A DNA stretch of 64,000 nucleotides from Maribacter halichondriae (GTDB lineage: Bacteria > Bacteroidota > Bacteroidia > Flavobacteriales > Flavobacteriaceae), in assembly GCF_027474825.1 (NCBI RefSeq), contig NZ_CP107030.1:4406001-4470000 (forward strand). The letters run 5' to 3'. The position numbers and the translations under genes are program-made. Each line of letters begins with the position of its first letter. The first letter of the stretch is position 1. Below the pieces are notes generated by a model. The model was not told the DNA's origin. It searched no databases and saw only the letters and a program-made list of their open reading frames with translations. Below, one piece after another: positions 1-8,874 of the stretch.

Positions 1-510
1 GATGAACTGTATTTCCTCAAACTGAATACGATAATAGAGATGCTGTTTCTTAACAAAAATGGAATCCTTCAGCACACTGTTGGACATCGGTACATCTGAA
101 CTGCCATCGTTCGAACTTGGTTTTCCGTCCGAATAAATGAAATTTGACAGGGCAATTTCAATGGAGGTGTACAAGTCTTGTTGCTCGAAAGGTTTTACCA
201 AATAACCATTCGGTTTTACGGTCTTGGCATTCTCTACGGTGGCCCTATCCGAGTTGGAAGTCACAAAAATAAACGGAATGTCATAGTTTTCACGAATATG
301 TTTACCTAGGTCGATACCCGTTTTATCAGATGCCAAGATAATATCTATTAAAACAAGGTCTACTTCTTTGGTTTTTAAGACTTCTTCTGCTTGTTCATAT
401 ACAATGACATTGTCGACAATTTCGTAACCGATCTCTTCGAGCATCGATTGCATATCGTCGGCGATAATGACATTGTCCTCTACGATAAGAATTCTGATAG
501 GTTGTTCCAA
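1..510 (-). CDS. LytTR-family response regulator, C-terminus cut by window edge
   Basis: The visible 170 residues begin at a TTG (no ATG before the upstream in-frame stop) with LEQPIRILIVEDN, a typical receiver-domain start. The phospho-acceptor Asp lies in DLVLIDIIL, the conserved Ser/Thr in FIFVTSNSD and the Lys in YLVKPFE, so the receiver looks functional. From about residue 150 the sequence KKQHLYYRIQFEEIQFI matches the first strands of a LytTR DNA-binding domain, whose remainder lies beyond position 1. Such proteins are normally phosphorylated by a LytS/YehU-type or TPR-containing histidine kinase; no partner is visible on this side. The family assignment is firm; the regulon is unknown. 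Confidence 0.9.
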   Translation of the reverse strand, partial: MEQPIRILIVEDNVIIADDMQSMLEEIGYEIVDNVIVYEQAEEVLKTKEVDLVLIDIILASDKTGIDLGKHIRENYDIPFIFVTSNSDRATVENAKTVKPNGYLVKPFEQQDLYTSIEIALSNFIYSDGKPSSNDGSSDVPMSNSVLKDSIFVKKQHLYYRIQFEEIQFI

Positions 511-543
511 ATTAGTTGGGGTTTAGATGGTTAGTATTCAAAA

Positions 544-1452
544 TTACAAAAAATTATTAAATACGATGTAAAAGAAGACCGACATGAGGAATGTGCTCAG
601 GGCCAGCTTTTTTAGTTCAGGGTCCAATTTTTCGGGTGCCTTGGTATGATTTACTTTCATCATATGAATGGCTATCGGTACGAACGCCAATAAAGGTAAA
701 AACTGGGCAACAACGGAATGATTGACAACAACAAATACTAACATGCAAATGAAAGCTGTTAGTATCAGACCAAAATGATAAAACTTTCCGTAATTGAATC
801 CCATTTTAACCACTAACGTATTTTTACCCGATTTCTTATCATTCTCGAAATCGCGTAGATTGTTAAGGTTCAAAACGCCCGTACTTAAAAGTCCTATGGT
901 ACATGCGGGCAAAAGTGCCGGCCACGAAAATTGCTTGGTATATAAAAATAGGGTGCCAACTACGGCAAGTAGCCCGAAGAAAAGGAAAACAAAAATATCT
1001 CCTAAACCCTTATAGCCATAGGCCGAATTCCCTACGGTATATCGTATTGCGGCCCAAATGCTGGCCAAGCCCAGCACAACGAACAAGGCGAAGTAGGCCA
1101 AGTTCTGAGTACCAAAGGCAAAATAAAGCACTCCAAGAATCAATAGAAGGTTAATCCCAATAGAAACCATGATTCCGGTTTTCAGTTCTTTTCGTGTCAA
1201 CAATCCACTTTGTAATACCCGTTGTGGGCCCAGACGAAAATCATTGTCAGTTCCCTTAACACCATCACCATAGTCATTGGCGAAGTTCGAAGTTACCTGA
1301 AAGCCTATTGTTGTCATTAGCGCTAGAACAAATATGATGTTATCAGATTGACCATAGAAATTGGCGAGGGCTGTACCCACTACTACTCCGGAGATGGAAA
1401 GGGGGAGCGTTCGTAACCTAGCTGCTCTAAGCCAAGTTGAGAATTTTGACAA
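544..1452 (-). CDS. menA: 1,4-dihydroxy-2-naphthoate polyprenyltransferase
   Basis: UbiA-superfamily integral membrane enzyme that prenylates and decarboxylates 1,4-dihydroxy-2-naphthoate to demethylmenaquinone. The two Asp-rich prenyl-diphosphate/Mg2+ motifs are visible: NDYGDGVKGTDND near residue 60 and NLRDFENDKKSGKNT near residue 198. About eight or nine hydrophobic helices surround them. The 302-residue length is normal for MenA. It is downstream of the menF-menD group on the same strand, separated by the S1 and SPOR-like genes, which supports the pathway assignment. Confidence 0.95.
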   Translation of the reverse strand: MSKFSTWLRAARLRTLPLSISGVVVGTALANFYGQSDNIIFVLALMTTIGFQVTSNFANDYGDGVKGTDNDFRLGPQRVLQSGLLTRKELKTGIMVSIGINLLLILGVLYFAFGTQNLAYFALFVVLGLASIWAAIRYTVGNSAYGYKGLGDIFVFLFFGLLAVVGTLFLYTKQFSWPALLPACTIGLLSTGVLNLNNLRDFENDKKSGKNTLVVKMGFNYGKFYHFGLILTAFICMLVFVVVNHSVVAQFLPLLAFVPIAIHMMKVNHTKAPEKLDPELKKLALSTFLMSVFFYIVFNNFL

Positions 1453-1454
1453 AA

Positions 1455-2052
1455 CTAAAACGGATCTTCTATTTGTATACGTTTTCCTTCTTTATACGAA
1501 GCGACAAAAGCGTCCTTGAAACCGATATCGACTAATTGCGCGCGGAATTTCTGGGCCTCTTGCAAGGTTTCAAAATTACCCAAGGAATACGAATAAAACG
1601 GATTCGTCTTCACGAACATCGTATTGGTAAGCGCTTCGGATGCCAGGGTAACATTGTTATCAACAAAAGACTTAACTTGAACGGAATAGACTTTCTCCTT
1701 TTCCAAAAATTCTTGGCCAAATAGAACTCTTTAACCAAACTTAGCTCTTCATTCTGTTGTTTTAAATTGTCAAGTCTACTTTTAATCGCATCCAAGCTAT
1801 CGATATCAGATAGTACATATTGGTCTTGGGCCTCAAAATTGTTCTGACTTAATCCTGCCGTAAAGGCCGTTATGCCCAATGTGCCAATAAGAAAAAGACC
1901 GGTAATTCCAGCTAAAACATTCCGCTGAATCTTACTTTTTTCAGTTCTTTGTTCTTGAATTTTATTTGATCTAAAAGACGTTCGTTTATGATTTGCGCCT
2001 TATCGATATCCTTATGGAGTTCCAATAAATCGCTTTCTTCTATAAATGGCAT
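1455..2052 (-). CDS. Membrane-anchored SPOR-like domain protein (two frameshifts)
   Basis: Reading through two frame changes gives one protein of about 198 residues. A cytoplasmic helical segment starts at MPFIEESDLLELHKDIDKAQ (ATG at 2052), followed by one transmembrane helix (VLAGITGLFLIGTLGI), a short coiled coil, and a C-terminal SPOR-like fold (VYSVQVKSF..., YSYSLGNFETLQEAQKF, GFKDAFVASYKEGKRI). SPOR domains bind denuded peptidoglycan at division sites, so an envelope role is inferred. The breaks are at the six-T run 1936-1941 (one base short) and the five-A run 1705-1709 (one base short). Homopolymer position suggests sequence error rather than decay. Its stop lies 2 bp before menA. Confidence 0.7.
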
Positions 2053-2232
2053 GGGTCAGTGCGTTTTTAGGGGTCTTTAATTGCGCTAAAGTTAAGAAAA
2101 AATAAGCCATCATCGATGAAAAGCACTGGCCTATTGTTGCAAAAATAGCTTTTTATGTTGCAAAGGTGCAAAAAAGCGTTGTCAAAATTAAGAGTGGACT
2201 GATATTCAAAGCTATAGGCGTTGGAATAAACA

Positions 2233-3066
2233 CTATTTAGCAACATGAATACCATCATTTTCAATAGTTATTTTTCGGGCTTTGTACAATGTACCGATTC
2301 CTTTTTTGAAAGTCTTTTTGCTCATTTGCAACTCTTTCTTAATGTCTTCGGGATCGGATTTATCGTGTAATGGCAGAAATCCGCCATGGGCCGTTAAGGT
2401 TTCATAGATTTTGTTGGCCGCAGGTTCTAGAATTTTTTCTCCTAGAGGTTGAAGGGAAACATCTATTTTGTTGTCCGAGCGTATTTGTTTGATTATCCCT
2501 TTGGTATACGTGCCGACCGAAACTTTCTTAAATATTTCATTCCGGTAAACGAGACCCTTATGCTGATGGTCTATAATGACTTCCCAACCTAGATCGGTCA
2601 ATCTTGTAAAGACAAGATCTACTTCGTCTCCTTCCGAAACCGTCAACTCTTCATTACTTAAAAATCGATCTAGCTTGTTCGAGGCGACCAAGCGATTCGT
2701 TTTTTCATCAAGATAGCAATGCACGACATACCATTGTCCCTCGACCATTTTAGATCGCTGTTCCCTGAACGGTACAAGCAAGTGCTTCTCTAATCCCCAA
2801 TCCATAAAAGCTCCGAATTCGTTGACCTCCGCAACTTTCAGCAACTGAAACTCGTTGACTAAGATTTCAGGTTCGATGTTCGTCGCCACAGGACGTTCTG
2901 CATGGTCTAAATAGCAAAATACGTTCAGGGCATCTCCGATCTCGTATGTTTCTGGAACATATTTATTCGGAAGTAAAATCTCATTACCTTCTCCGTCGCC
3001 CAAGAAAAGTCCGACGCTGGTATCCCGTAATATTTCCAAAGAATTGAATTCGCCCAATGCTATCAT
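2233..3066 (-). CDS. CvfB-type S1 RNA-binding protein
   Basis: 277 residues with tandem S1-like OB folds and a C-terminal winged helix, the CvfB/YitL architecture. Residues 1-65 form a first OB strand set, and a clear S1 repeat follows (LLKVAEVNEFGAFMDWGLEK, about residues 75-95). Further repeats cover GDEVDLVFTRLTDLGWEVII and VGTYTKGIIKQIRSDNKIDV. The tail DPEDIKKELQMSKKTFKKGI matches the winged helix that ends this family. CvfB homologues bind RNA and affect expression post-transcriptionally; the target here is unknown. It lies between DUF2853 and the SPOR-like gene within the menaquinone neighbourhood. Confidence 0.85.
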   Translation of the reverse strand: MIALGEFNSLEILRDTSVGLFLGDGEGNEILLPNKYVPETYEIGDALNVFCYLDHAERPVATNIEPEILVNEFQLLKVAEVNEFGAFMDWGLEKHLLVPFREQRSKMVEGQWYVVHCYLDEKTNRLVASNKLDRFLSNEELTVSEGDEVDLVFTRLTDLGWEVIIDHQHKGLVYRNEIFKKVSVGTYTKGIIKQIRSDNKIDVSLQPLGEKILEPAANKIYETLTAHGGFLPLHDKSDPEDIKKELQMSKKTFKKGIGTLYKARKITIENDGIHVAK

Positions 3067-3103
3067 GTCGCAAAAATAGTGAAGTCGTTTAAAACCAAGG
3101 CAT

Positions 3104-3132
3104 AAAAAAACCGCCTACATTTCGGTAGGCGG
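3104..3132 (-). terminator. Rho-independent terminator of DUF2853 gene
   Basis: Perfect 8-bp stem CCGCCTAC/GTAGGCGG (3111-3118 with 3125-3132) around a 6-base loop. It is followed, in minus-strand reading, by seven T residues (A run at 3104-3110). It lies just downstream of the DUF2853 stop and separates that gene from cvfB. Confidence 0.85.
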
Positions 3133-3154
3133 CCTGATTTAAGCTATACATCTT

Positions 3155-3496
3155 TTATTTGTAAACCGATTCTTTTTTGAAATGCTTGCACAGTTGGTAA
3201 TAGACCACCGCTCTGTGTTTGTTCTTGTTGGAAGATCCGTATTTTTCAACAACACTTTTGATAGCATCCATTAATTGCGGACTATCTTTCATCCCCAATT
3301 TTTTGATCAAATAGTTGTTCTTTACGGTTTCCAATTCTTTTTCATCGGCTCCGGAAACTTTGGAGGCGTCCAAATTGTAAATCGATGGACCCAAACCTAT
3401 GGTCACTTTAGTTAAAAGTCCCATGTCTGCACTTGCGCCAAATTTGTCTTTAATGTCAGCAGCGTACTTCTCGATTAAATCGTCTCTTTTACTCAT
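3155..3496 (-). CDS. DUF2853 family protein
   Basis: 113-residue soluble protein starting MSKRDDLIEKYAADIKDKFG and matching the DUF2853 family throughout. Conserved segments include GPSIYNLDASKV, DKELETVKNNYLIKKLG and HRAVVYYQLCKHF. Function is unknown; in Flavobacteriia the gene commonly sits beside menD, as here (31 bp downstream of it). A strong terminator follows. No signal peptide or membrane segment is visible. Confidence 0.85.
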   Translation of the reverse strand: MSKRDDLIEKYAADIKDKFGASADMGLLTKVTIGLGPSIYNLDASKVSGADEKELETVKNNYLIKKLGMKDSPQLMDAIKSVVEKYGSSNKNKHRAVVYYQLCKHFKKESVYK

Positions 3497-3526
3497 AATA
3501 GTTAGTGTTCTAAAATTAATTAATGG

Positions 3527-5299
3527 TTAACTAAGTTTCGAAGATATAAAATCGAAATAACCGAGCAAAATTTTATCATTCAATAATCGTGGCGTCGATA
3601 TTTCGAGTAGTTGGGGTATATTAGAGTGTGTATAGAAGGTTTTGCAACTATTTTCAAGGGATTCTTGATCGTCTGCGGCTTGATAACCGATTCCATACAT
3701 TTTACACAAGTCTTGCGCATTTAGGTTGTGGGTAGTTTCAAAATAGGTTTCAAAATTCTCGGTATCCTCTGTTCCTGGAAGTATCCTAAATATGCCTCCT
3801 CCCTGATTATTGATCAAAATAATCCTGAAATCAGGTCGAATGTATTTGTTCCATAGTCCGTTACTGTCATAGAAAAAACTAAGGTCCCCCGTTATCAATA
3901 TAGTTGGTTCTTTATGATACATCGCCCCGCCGATCGCGGTCGATGTACTTCCATCTATTCCACTTGTTCCCCGATTGCAAAACACCTTTAAAGATGGATT
4001 CAAATCAAATAACTGCGCGTACCGCACCGTAGAACTATTCGCCAATTGCAATTGGTAGTTCTTGGGAATCGTGCTTAGAATAATGTCAAAAACCTTCATG
4101 TCGGAGAAAGGAATTTCTTCCAAGTACGCTTCCCTACTATTTATATAATTTGACCTATATAAATTCCATTGTTCGTAATATTCACTCCGAATGGGTTTCG
4201 TCGACGTAAGAAAGGTCATGAAAAATGAATTGACATCCCTTTTAAAGTGCTGTGAAAGGCTAAAAAAAGTATCGAAGGCCTTTTGGCTATCCACATGCCA
4301 GTGATGTTCGGGGCGGTATTCCCTCAAAAAAGCTTTTATCTTTTTTGATACGATAAGGCCCCCAAAGGTCAACACGATCTCAGGTCGCAGTTTCTCGAAA
4401 ATAGTACCCCGCTGTGCTGACTTTTCAATAGGTGCGATAATACTATCGATACTTGGGAAGAAACTTTCATGGTGTAAGTTGGATGTCGTTTCGGTCAATA
4501 CCACTACCGAAGAATCTTCAGCCAACGCATCAAGAAATTCTTGTTGTATGCAATTCGGTGTATTTGCCCCAACAAGTACCATCTTCCTTTCAGATGCATT
4601 CCAAACCTCCAGAAAGCCCTGCAAATTCGAAGGTGAAAGTTCAGGCTCATCGTTATACTGAAATTCCGGATGTACCGTGGGTTTTTCAATGACATTGTAC
4701 AAGGGTTCCTCAAAAGGAACATTGATATGAACCGGAATTTTTTGACCAGTAGCTGTATTCATGGCCAAATTCAGTTCCCCATCGTTAAATTGCTGAACTT
4801 CTTCCTGTATCAAATCCACGGAATTTTTTTCCAACCATTGTGGCGCATAATGCGAAATTCGGTCCGTGGCATGTGTGACATCTTGCTTCAGGTTTGCCGA
4901 ATATCCGATATGACGTTCAAAAACATAGTCTTGACGAATCGTCTGCCCGTCACCGATATCGATTTTATAAATTGGGCGATCAGCGGATATCACGACCAAT
5001 GGAATTTGACTATAAAAGGCCTCTGCAATAGCAGGATAATAATTCAACAACGCACTACCCGAAGTACATACCAAAGCAACCGGTTTCTGAATTTGCTGGG
5101 CAATGCCAAGCGCAAAAAAACCTGCACACCGCTCATCTACGATACTGAAACATTTGAAAAAAGAATCTTCGGAGAAACCAATCGTCAATGGGGCATTTCG
5201 TGAACCTGGAGAGATTACAATGTTTTCAATTCCCTTGGCCTTGCAATGTTGCACGACCGATTGTGCAGATGGGATGGTAGCATATTTCATCAGCTGCAA
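3527..5299 (-). CDS. menD: SEPHCHC synthase (2-oxoglutarate decarboxylase type)
   Basis: Thiamine-diphosphate enzyme that adds the 2-oxoglutarate-derived succinyl semialdehyde unit to isochorismate. The N-terminal Pyr domain shows IENIVISPGSRNAPLTIGFS and the catalytic-Glu region AEAFYSQIPLVVISADRP. The C-terminal PP domain shows GTSGIDGSTSTAIGGA and the ThDP/Mg motif GDLSFFYDSNGLW...LINNQGGGIF. Length 590 residues, slightly long for MenD; ATG at 5299 or 5290 are both possible. It lies 35 bp downstream of menF on the same strand, so the two are almost certainly co-transcribed. Confidence 0.95.
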   Translation of the reverse strand: MQLMKYATIPSAQSVVQHCKAKGIENIVISPGSRNAPLTIGFSEDSFFKCFSIVDERCAGFFALGIAQQIQKPVALVCTSGSALLNYYPAIAEAFYSQIPLVVISADRPIYKIDIGDGQTIRQDYVFERHIGYSANLKQDVTHATDRISHYAPQWLEKNSVDLIQEEVQQFNDGELNLAMNTATGQKIPVHINVPFEEPLYNVIEKPTVHPEFQYNDEPELSPSNLQGFLEVWNASERKMVLVGANTPNCIQQEFLDALAEDSSVVVLTETTSNLHHESFFPSIDSIIAPIEKSAQRGTIFEKLRPEIVLTFGGLIVSKKIKAFLREYRPEHHWHVDSQKAFDTFFSLSQHFKRDVNSFFMTFLTSTKPIRSEYYEQWNLYRSNYINSREAYLEEIPFSDMKVFDIILSTIPKNYQLQLANSSTVRYAQLFDLNPSLKVFCNRGTSGIDGSTSTAIGGAMYHKEPTILITGDLSFFYDSNGLWNKYIRPDFRIILINNQGGGIFRILPGTEDTENFETYFETTHNLNAQDLCKMYGIGYQAADDQESLENSCKTFYTHSNIPQLLEISTPRLLNDKILLGYFDFISSKLS

Positions 5300-5334
5300 A
5301 AATACAACGCCATCCGATCTTAGCCCAATTATTT

Positions 5335-6438
5335 TTAATCTAAGACAATATTGAGCATGGTCTTACTTTTGGCAACGGTTTCTTCCCATTCTTTTTCGGG
5401 GTGAGAATCTTTGGTTATTCCGCCACCTACGTAAATTATCGCTTTTTGGTCCGTCAATTGCATGCACCGAAGATTTACAAAAAGTTCAGTGCTTACTTTA
5501 ACGGACTTGTACGCCCTATTTTCAATATTTCTTCTGTTCGAAGAACGGGCCGTATCCGTTTTAAAATTCAGTTCGCCTAAAAACCCGGTGTAAAAGTCAC
5601 GGTTGTAATTTTCATTTTGAAGAATGAAATTCTTAGCGGCTTCTTTGGGTAATCCGCAAACCGCTGGTGTTGGGTGTAAAGCTTTGATGATTTCCGCCAA
5701 TCCGTTTTGCATGATTCCAGAGAGTTTTGTACGCAAATGCCATAACATTCCCGCCCGTACCGATTCCGTTTCCGACACCTGCAAATCAATGATCTTACCT
5801 TTTAGTGCCTCAAAAATATATTGGGTTACGAGTTTTTGTTCCTCAATTTCCTTGGTGTCCCAGGTGGGGTCGATATCTTCAATGAACCGCTGCGTGCCCG
5901 CCAAAGACATGGTAGTAAACCGGTTATTTTCAATACGCAATAAAATTTCCGGAGTCGCCCCCGACCACATCCCTATTTTTGGGTGATACCAAAGATATCG
6001 TAAGGCACTGTCATACTTTGAAATCAAGCTTTGGAACAATTCCAAAGGCTGTTTCGAGCACTCCACTTCCAAATTTCTAGAAAGTACTACTTTATCGAAA
6101 GTTCCTTTTTTTATTTCGGATATGCCTTTTTCAACAAGAGCTAGGTGCAGCGTTTTGGCAACAATATGAAAGTTTAAATCAGTTTTGTTTTGTCCGGATT
6201 CTTTGTGCAAAACTGTATTATCCCGTAAAACGGTATCCGGCTTAAAAAAATAGGATGGGCCGTTCGTGTCAAAAGGTGCAAATAGAAATCCTGTTTCGGT
6301 ATAATCGGATATTTGATGCAATTGGTCATCTTCCTGCAAAATGGCTATCAAATCGGACGCCCTAGGTTTTCGATATACCACGAAGGGAAGCTTTTTCGAA
6401 AGCTGGTCTTCAATTTTTTCAAAAAACGTAGCGGTCAT
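5335..6438 (-). CDS. menF: Isochorismate synthase
   Basis: Chorismate-binding family enzyme converting chorismate to isochorismate, the first committed menaquinone step. Residues from about 110 on carry the chorismate-binding fold: KGTFDKVVLSRNLEV, YHPKIGMWSGATPEILLR, SLAGTQRF, the active-site HPTPAVCGLPKEAA, and the C-terminal YVGGGITKDSHPEKEWEE with the Mg-binding Glu. Length 367 residues is typical of Bacteroidota MenF. An ATG follows the thioesterase stop within 2 bp, indicating translational coupling. Position directly before menD separates it from salicylate or enterobactin-type homologues. Confidence 0.93.
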   Translation of the reverse strand: MTATFFEKIEDQLSKKLPFVVYRKPRASDLIAILQEDDQLHQISDYTETGFLFAPFDTNGPSYFFKPDTVLRDNTVLHKESGQNKTDLNFHIVAKTLHLALVEKGISEIKKGTFDKVVLSRNLEVECSKQPLELFQSLISKYDSALRYLWYHPKIGMWSGATPEILLRIENNRFTTMSLAGTQRFIEDIDPTWDTKEIEEQKLVTQYIFEALKGKIIDLQVSETESVRAGMLWHLRTKLSGIMQNGLAEIIKALHPTPAVCGLPKEAAKNFILQNENYNRDFYTGFLGELNFKTDTARSSNRRNIENRAYKSVKVSTELFVNLRCMQLTDQKAIIYVGGGITKDSHPEKEWEETVAKSKTMLNIVLD

Positions 6439-6439
6439 A

Positions 6440-6862
6440 TTATTTTTTGGGGAGGGCGATGGTGGTCAGTTTACAAACGGATATCAGGTTTTGTTCGGCA
6501 TCCCTTATTTTAATGTCCCATAATTGTGTGGTGCGTCCTTTATGGATAATCGTGGCCGTTGCAAAAACCTCGCCTTCTCGGACGCTTTTGACATGATTGG
6601 CCGATATTTCAATACCACGGACAAAATAGTTTTCCGCATCCAAAAAAATATAGGACGCCGTGCTGCCAACACTTTCGGCCAACGCCACCATGGCACCACC
6701 ATGCAATACACCGTCGGGTTGGTGCACTTTTGAATTCACGGGCATTTTGCCTATCAAGAAATTCTCGCCAACATCGATATATTCAATTTCCAAGGTCTCC
6801 ATCATCGTATTCTTTGAAGATTCATTGCAAACCTTTAAAATTTTCTCCTTTAATTCGTTCAT
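6440..6862 (-). CDS. PaaI/MenI-like hotdog thioesterase
   Basis: 141-residue hotdog-fold protein with the hallmark HQPDGVLHGGAMVALAESVG (substrate-side His/Gly and catalytic Glu) and HKGRTTQLWDIKIRD. The ATG at 6862 (MNELKEKILKV) is preferred over an upstream ATG at 6919, because the extra residues are not family-like. As first gene of a menF-menD run it is a good candidate for the DHNA-CoA thioesterase of menaquinone synthesis, an inference from context. A general phenylacetyl-CoA-type thioesterase remains possible. Confidence 0.8.
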   Translation of the reverse strand: MNELKEKILKVCNESSKNTMMETLEIEYIDVGENFLIGKMPVNSKVHQPDGVLHGGAMVALAESVGSTASYIFLDAENYFVRGIEISANHVKSVREGEVFATATIIHKGRTTQLWDIKIRDAEQNLISVCKLTTIALPKK

Positions 6863-7097
6863 CGAAGTATTTTTTACAAAATTACGGATTACAAGAACAA
6901 CAGAAAACATTGAACTCATCTTGAATTAATTTTTGGAACCGAGAATGAAGGCTTTTGTAGTCTGATGAAGTCATTTTTTGGTTGCATAGCCATAGGTACG
7001 GAAGCGAAAAATGGCAAAATCAGGACGCAAAATGCGAAATTCGCAGGAAAAAGATTAGCTCAAGAAGAGTTCATTACCTTGAAATAGATTTTATCTT

Positions 7098-7742
7098 ATG
7101 GATTCCCAGGAAAAGAAAGTTTTATATCATACAACGAATACCTATGAAACGCTAAACGAACTGACCGATAAGACCCAAAACATCTGGGTCGTATTGCATG
7201 GCATCGGTTTTTTAAGTCGTTATTTTCTGAAGTATTTCGATGAGCTACCCCCTGAAGAGAATTATATCATAGCACCCCAAGCGCCCTCAAAATACTATCT
7301 TAAAAATGAATATCGTCATGTTGGCGCCAGCTGGCTGACCAAAGAAAATACCCCCTTGGAAACCGAAAACGTCATTGCCTATTTGGATGCCGTGCTGGAA
7401 GCCGAAAAGCTTCCAGAAGACAAACAGTTTATCCTTTTCGGATTTTCTCAGGGAGTCTCCATCGCGACAAGATGGTTGGCCGAACGGCAACTACATTGTG
7501 ACCATTTGGTGCTCTACGCAGGCGGAATCCCCAGTGAGCTAACTGCGCATGATTTTCATTTTCTACAAAGCGATAAAACCAAGGTAACCGTACTTGTCGG
7601 GAACAAAGATGAATACCTGAACGAAGAACGCTTAAAAGAAGAATCGAAAAAAATCGACTTGCTTTTTCGTGGCAAGGCCGAACAACGTATTTTTGAAGGA
7701 GGCCACGAGCTGAAAAAAGAACTTATCAATCAACTTATTTGA
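7098..7742 (+). CDS. Alpha/beta-hydrolase, carboxylesterase/phospholipase type
   Basis: 214-residue serine hydrolase. The nucleophile elbow GFSQG (about residue 114) contains the catalytic Ser; Asp in LVGNKDEYL and His in EGGHELK complete the likely triad. An oxyanion-hole segment VVLHGIGF is present near the N-terminus. There is no signal peptide, so it is cytoplasmic. The stop is followed 1 bp later by a GNAT gene, so it probably heads a three-gene transcript with two acetyltransferases. The natural substrate cannot be told from the sequence. Confidence 0.85.
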   Translation: MDSQEKKVLYHTTNTYETLNELTDKTQNIWVVLHGIGFLSRYFLKYFDELPPEENYIIAPQAPSKYYLKNEYRHVGASWLTKENTPLETENVIAYLDAVLEAEKLPEDKQFILFGFSQGVSIATRWLAERQLHCDHLVLYAGGIPSELTAHDFHFLQSDKTKVTVLVGNKDEYLNEERLKEESKKIDLLFRGKAEQRIFEGGHELKKELINQLI

Positions 7743-7743
7743 T

Positions 7744-8298
7744 ATGGAACATTTTCCTGAACTTCATACCGAACGGTTAAGACTCGACCGGCCCAAGTGG
7801 ACAGATATTCCCGATATTGTAACCTACGCGGGGGACATTAAAATTACGGAGTACACCCGGAGCATGCCGCACCCCTACCGCGACGAAGATGCCATTTCTT
7901 GGATCAACATGGTAAATCAAGGTTTTAAGAATAAGGACAATTATATATTCGCCATTCGAGAAAAAACCGAGAAGGCTTTTATGGGCGGTATCGGCCTGAC
8001 TATTGATTTATCGAACAACCGGGCCGAATTGGGCTACTGGCTCGCCGTACCTTTTTGGAATAAAGGCTACATCACAGAGGCCATCAAGGCCATTTTAAAA
8101 TTCGGGTTCGAAGAACTGCATTTGAACAAAATAACCGCCGTTTATATTCCCGAGAATATTGCCTCGGGGAAGGTCATGGAAAAAAACGGAATGGTCAGAG
8201 AAGCAGAACTCAAAGATCATGACCGACGGGGCGACGGGTATACCTCTTTGTTCCAATACGGAATGACACAAAGCGAATATGAATCCTTAAGCACGTAA
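7744..8298 (+). CDS. GNAT N-acetyltransferase (RimJ/RimL type)
   Basis: 184 residues with the usual RimJ-like opening (LHTERLRLDRPKWTDIPDI) and acetyl-CoA-binding core ELGYWLAVPFWNKGYITEAI, then LNKITAVYIPENIASGKVME and the terminal KNGMVREAELKDHDRRGDG. This family acetylates ribosomal-protein or other N-terminal amines or small molecules; the acceptor is unknown. It is tightly spaced behind the esterase and 4 bp before a second, divergent GNAT. Confidence 0.88.
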   Translation: MEHFPELHTERLRLDRPKWTDIPDIVTYAGDIKITEYTRSMPHPYRDEDAISWINMVNQGFKNKDNYIFAIREKTEKAFMGGIGLTIDLSNNRAELGYWLAVPFWNKGYITEAIKAILKFGFEELHLNKITAVYIPENIASGKVMEKNGMVREAELKDHDRRGDGYTSLFQYGMTQSEYESLST

Positions 8299-8302
8299 AT
8301 CT

Positions 8303-8869
8303 ATGGATGCATGTATTCCATTTAGTTTGGAAAACGAAAGGGTATTGCTCTCCCCATTACATTTGGATAATTTTCATCATCTATACCCTATTGCGGAACA
8401 GGAAAAGTTGGTGCAGTATTCCCCTTCCGATATTGAAAGCAAAGAAGGACTGAAGAAATATGTCGAGACGGCCCTAAAACAACAGCGTCAAAATAGTAGT
8501 ATTCCCTTTATCGTATTTGACAAGATGACCCACAGTTATGCGGGATGTACCCGTTATATGAACATTCATTGGAAAAACAGGGTGTTACATATCGGTTCTA
8601 CTTGGATCGGCCGAGAATTTCAAGGAAGAGGTCTTAACGGGCAAATGAAATTACTGATGTTAGACCATGCCTTCGGTGCTATGGGATTCGAAAAAGTAGA
8701 ATTCAGGGTCGATGAGCGGAATGCCCGATCGAGAAAAGCGGTTGAAAAATTAGGCGGTGTTTTGGAGGGAATACTACGTAAAGATGTGTATCTATTGGAT
8801 GGTTTTAAAAGAAATACCTGCTGCTACGGAATCTTACACGAGGAATGGGAGGAGAGAAATACAAAATAA
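8303..8869 (+). CDS. GNAT family N-acetyltransferase
   Basis: 188-residue RimJ/RimL-like acetyltransferase; start MDACIPFSLENERVLLSPLH. The acetyl-CoA loop is visible as WIGREFQGRGLNGQMKLLML (canonical Q-G-R-G-x-N/G), followed by FEKVEFRVDERNARSRKAVE and LGGVLEGILRKDVYLLDGFK. The last part resembles the acetyltransferase_3 family of small aminoglycoside-unrelated GNATs. It ends five bases before the convergent secreted-protein gene, with no obvious hairpin terminator between them. Confidence 0.88.
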   Translation: MDACIPFSLENERVLLSPLHLDNFHHLYPIAEQEKLVQYSPSDIESKEGLKKYVETALKQQRQNSSIPFIVFDKMTHSYAGCTRYMNIHWKNRVLHIGSTWIGREFQGRGLNGQMKLLMLDHAFGAMGFEKVEFRVDERNARSRKAVEKLGGVLEGILRKDVYLLDGFKRNTCCYGILHEEWEERNTK

Positions 8870-8874
8870 TCTAC

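Noticed and set aside
2067..2264. Minus-strand ORF between SPOR-like and cvfB genes
   Set aside because: It overlaps the 3' end of cvfB and has no recognisable protein pattern or plausible start; likely chance.
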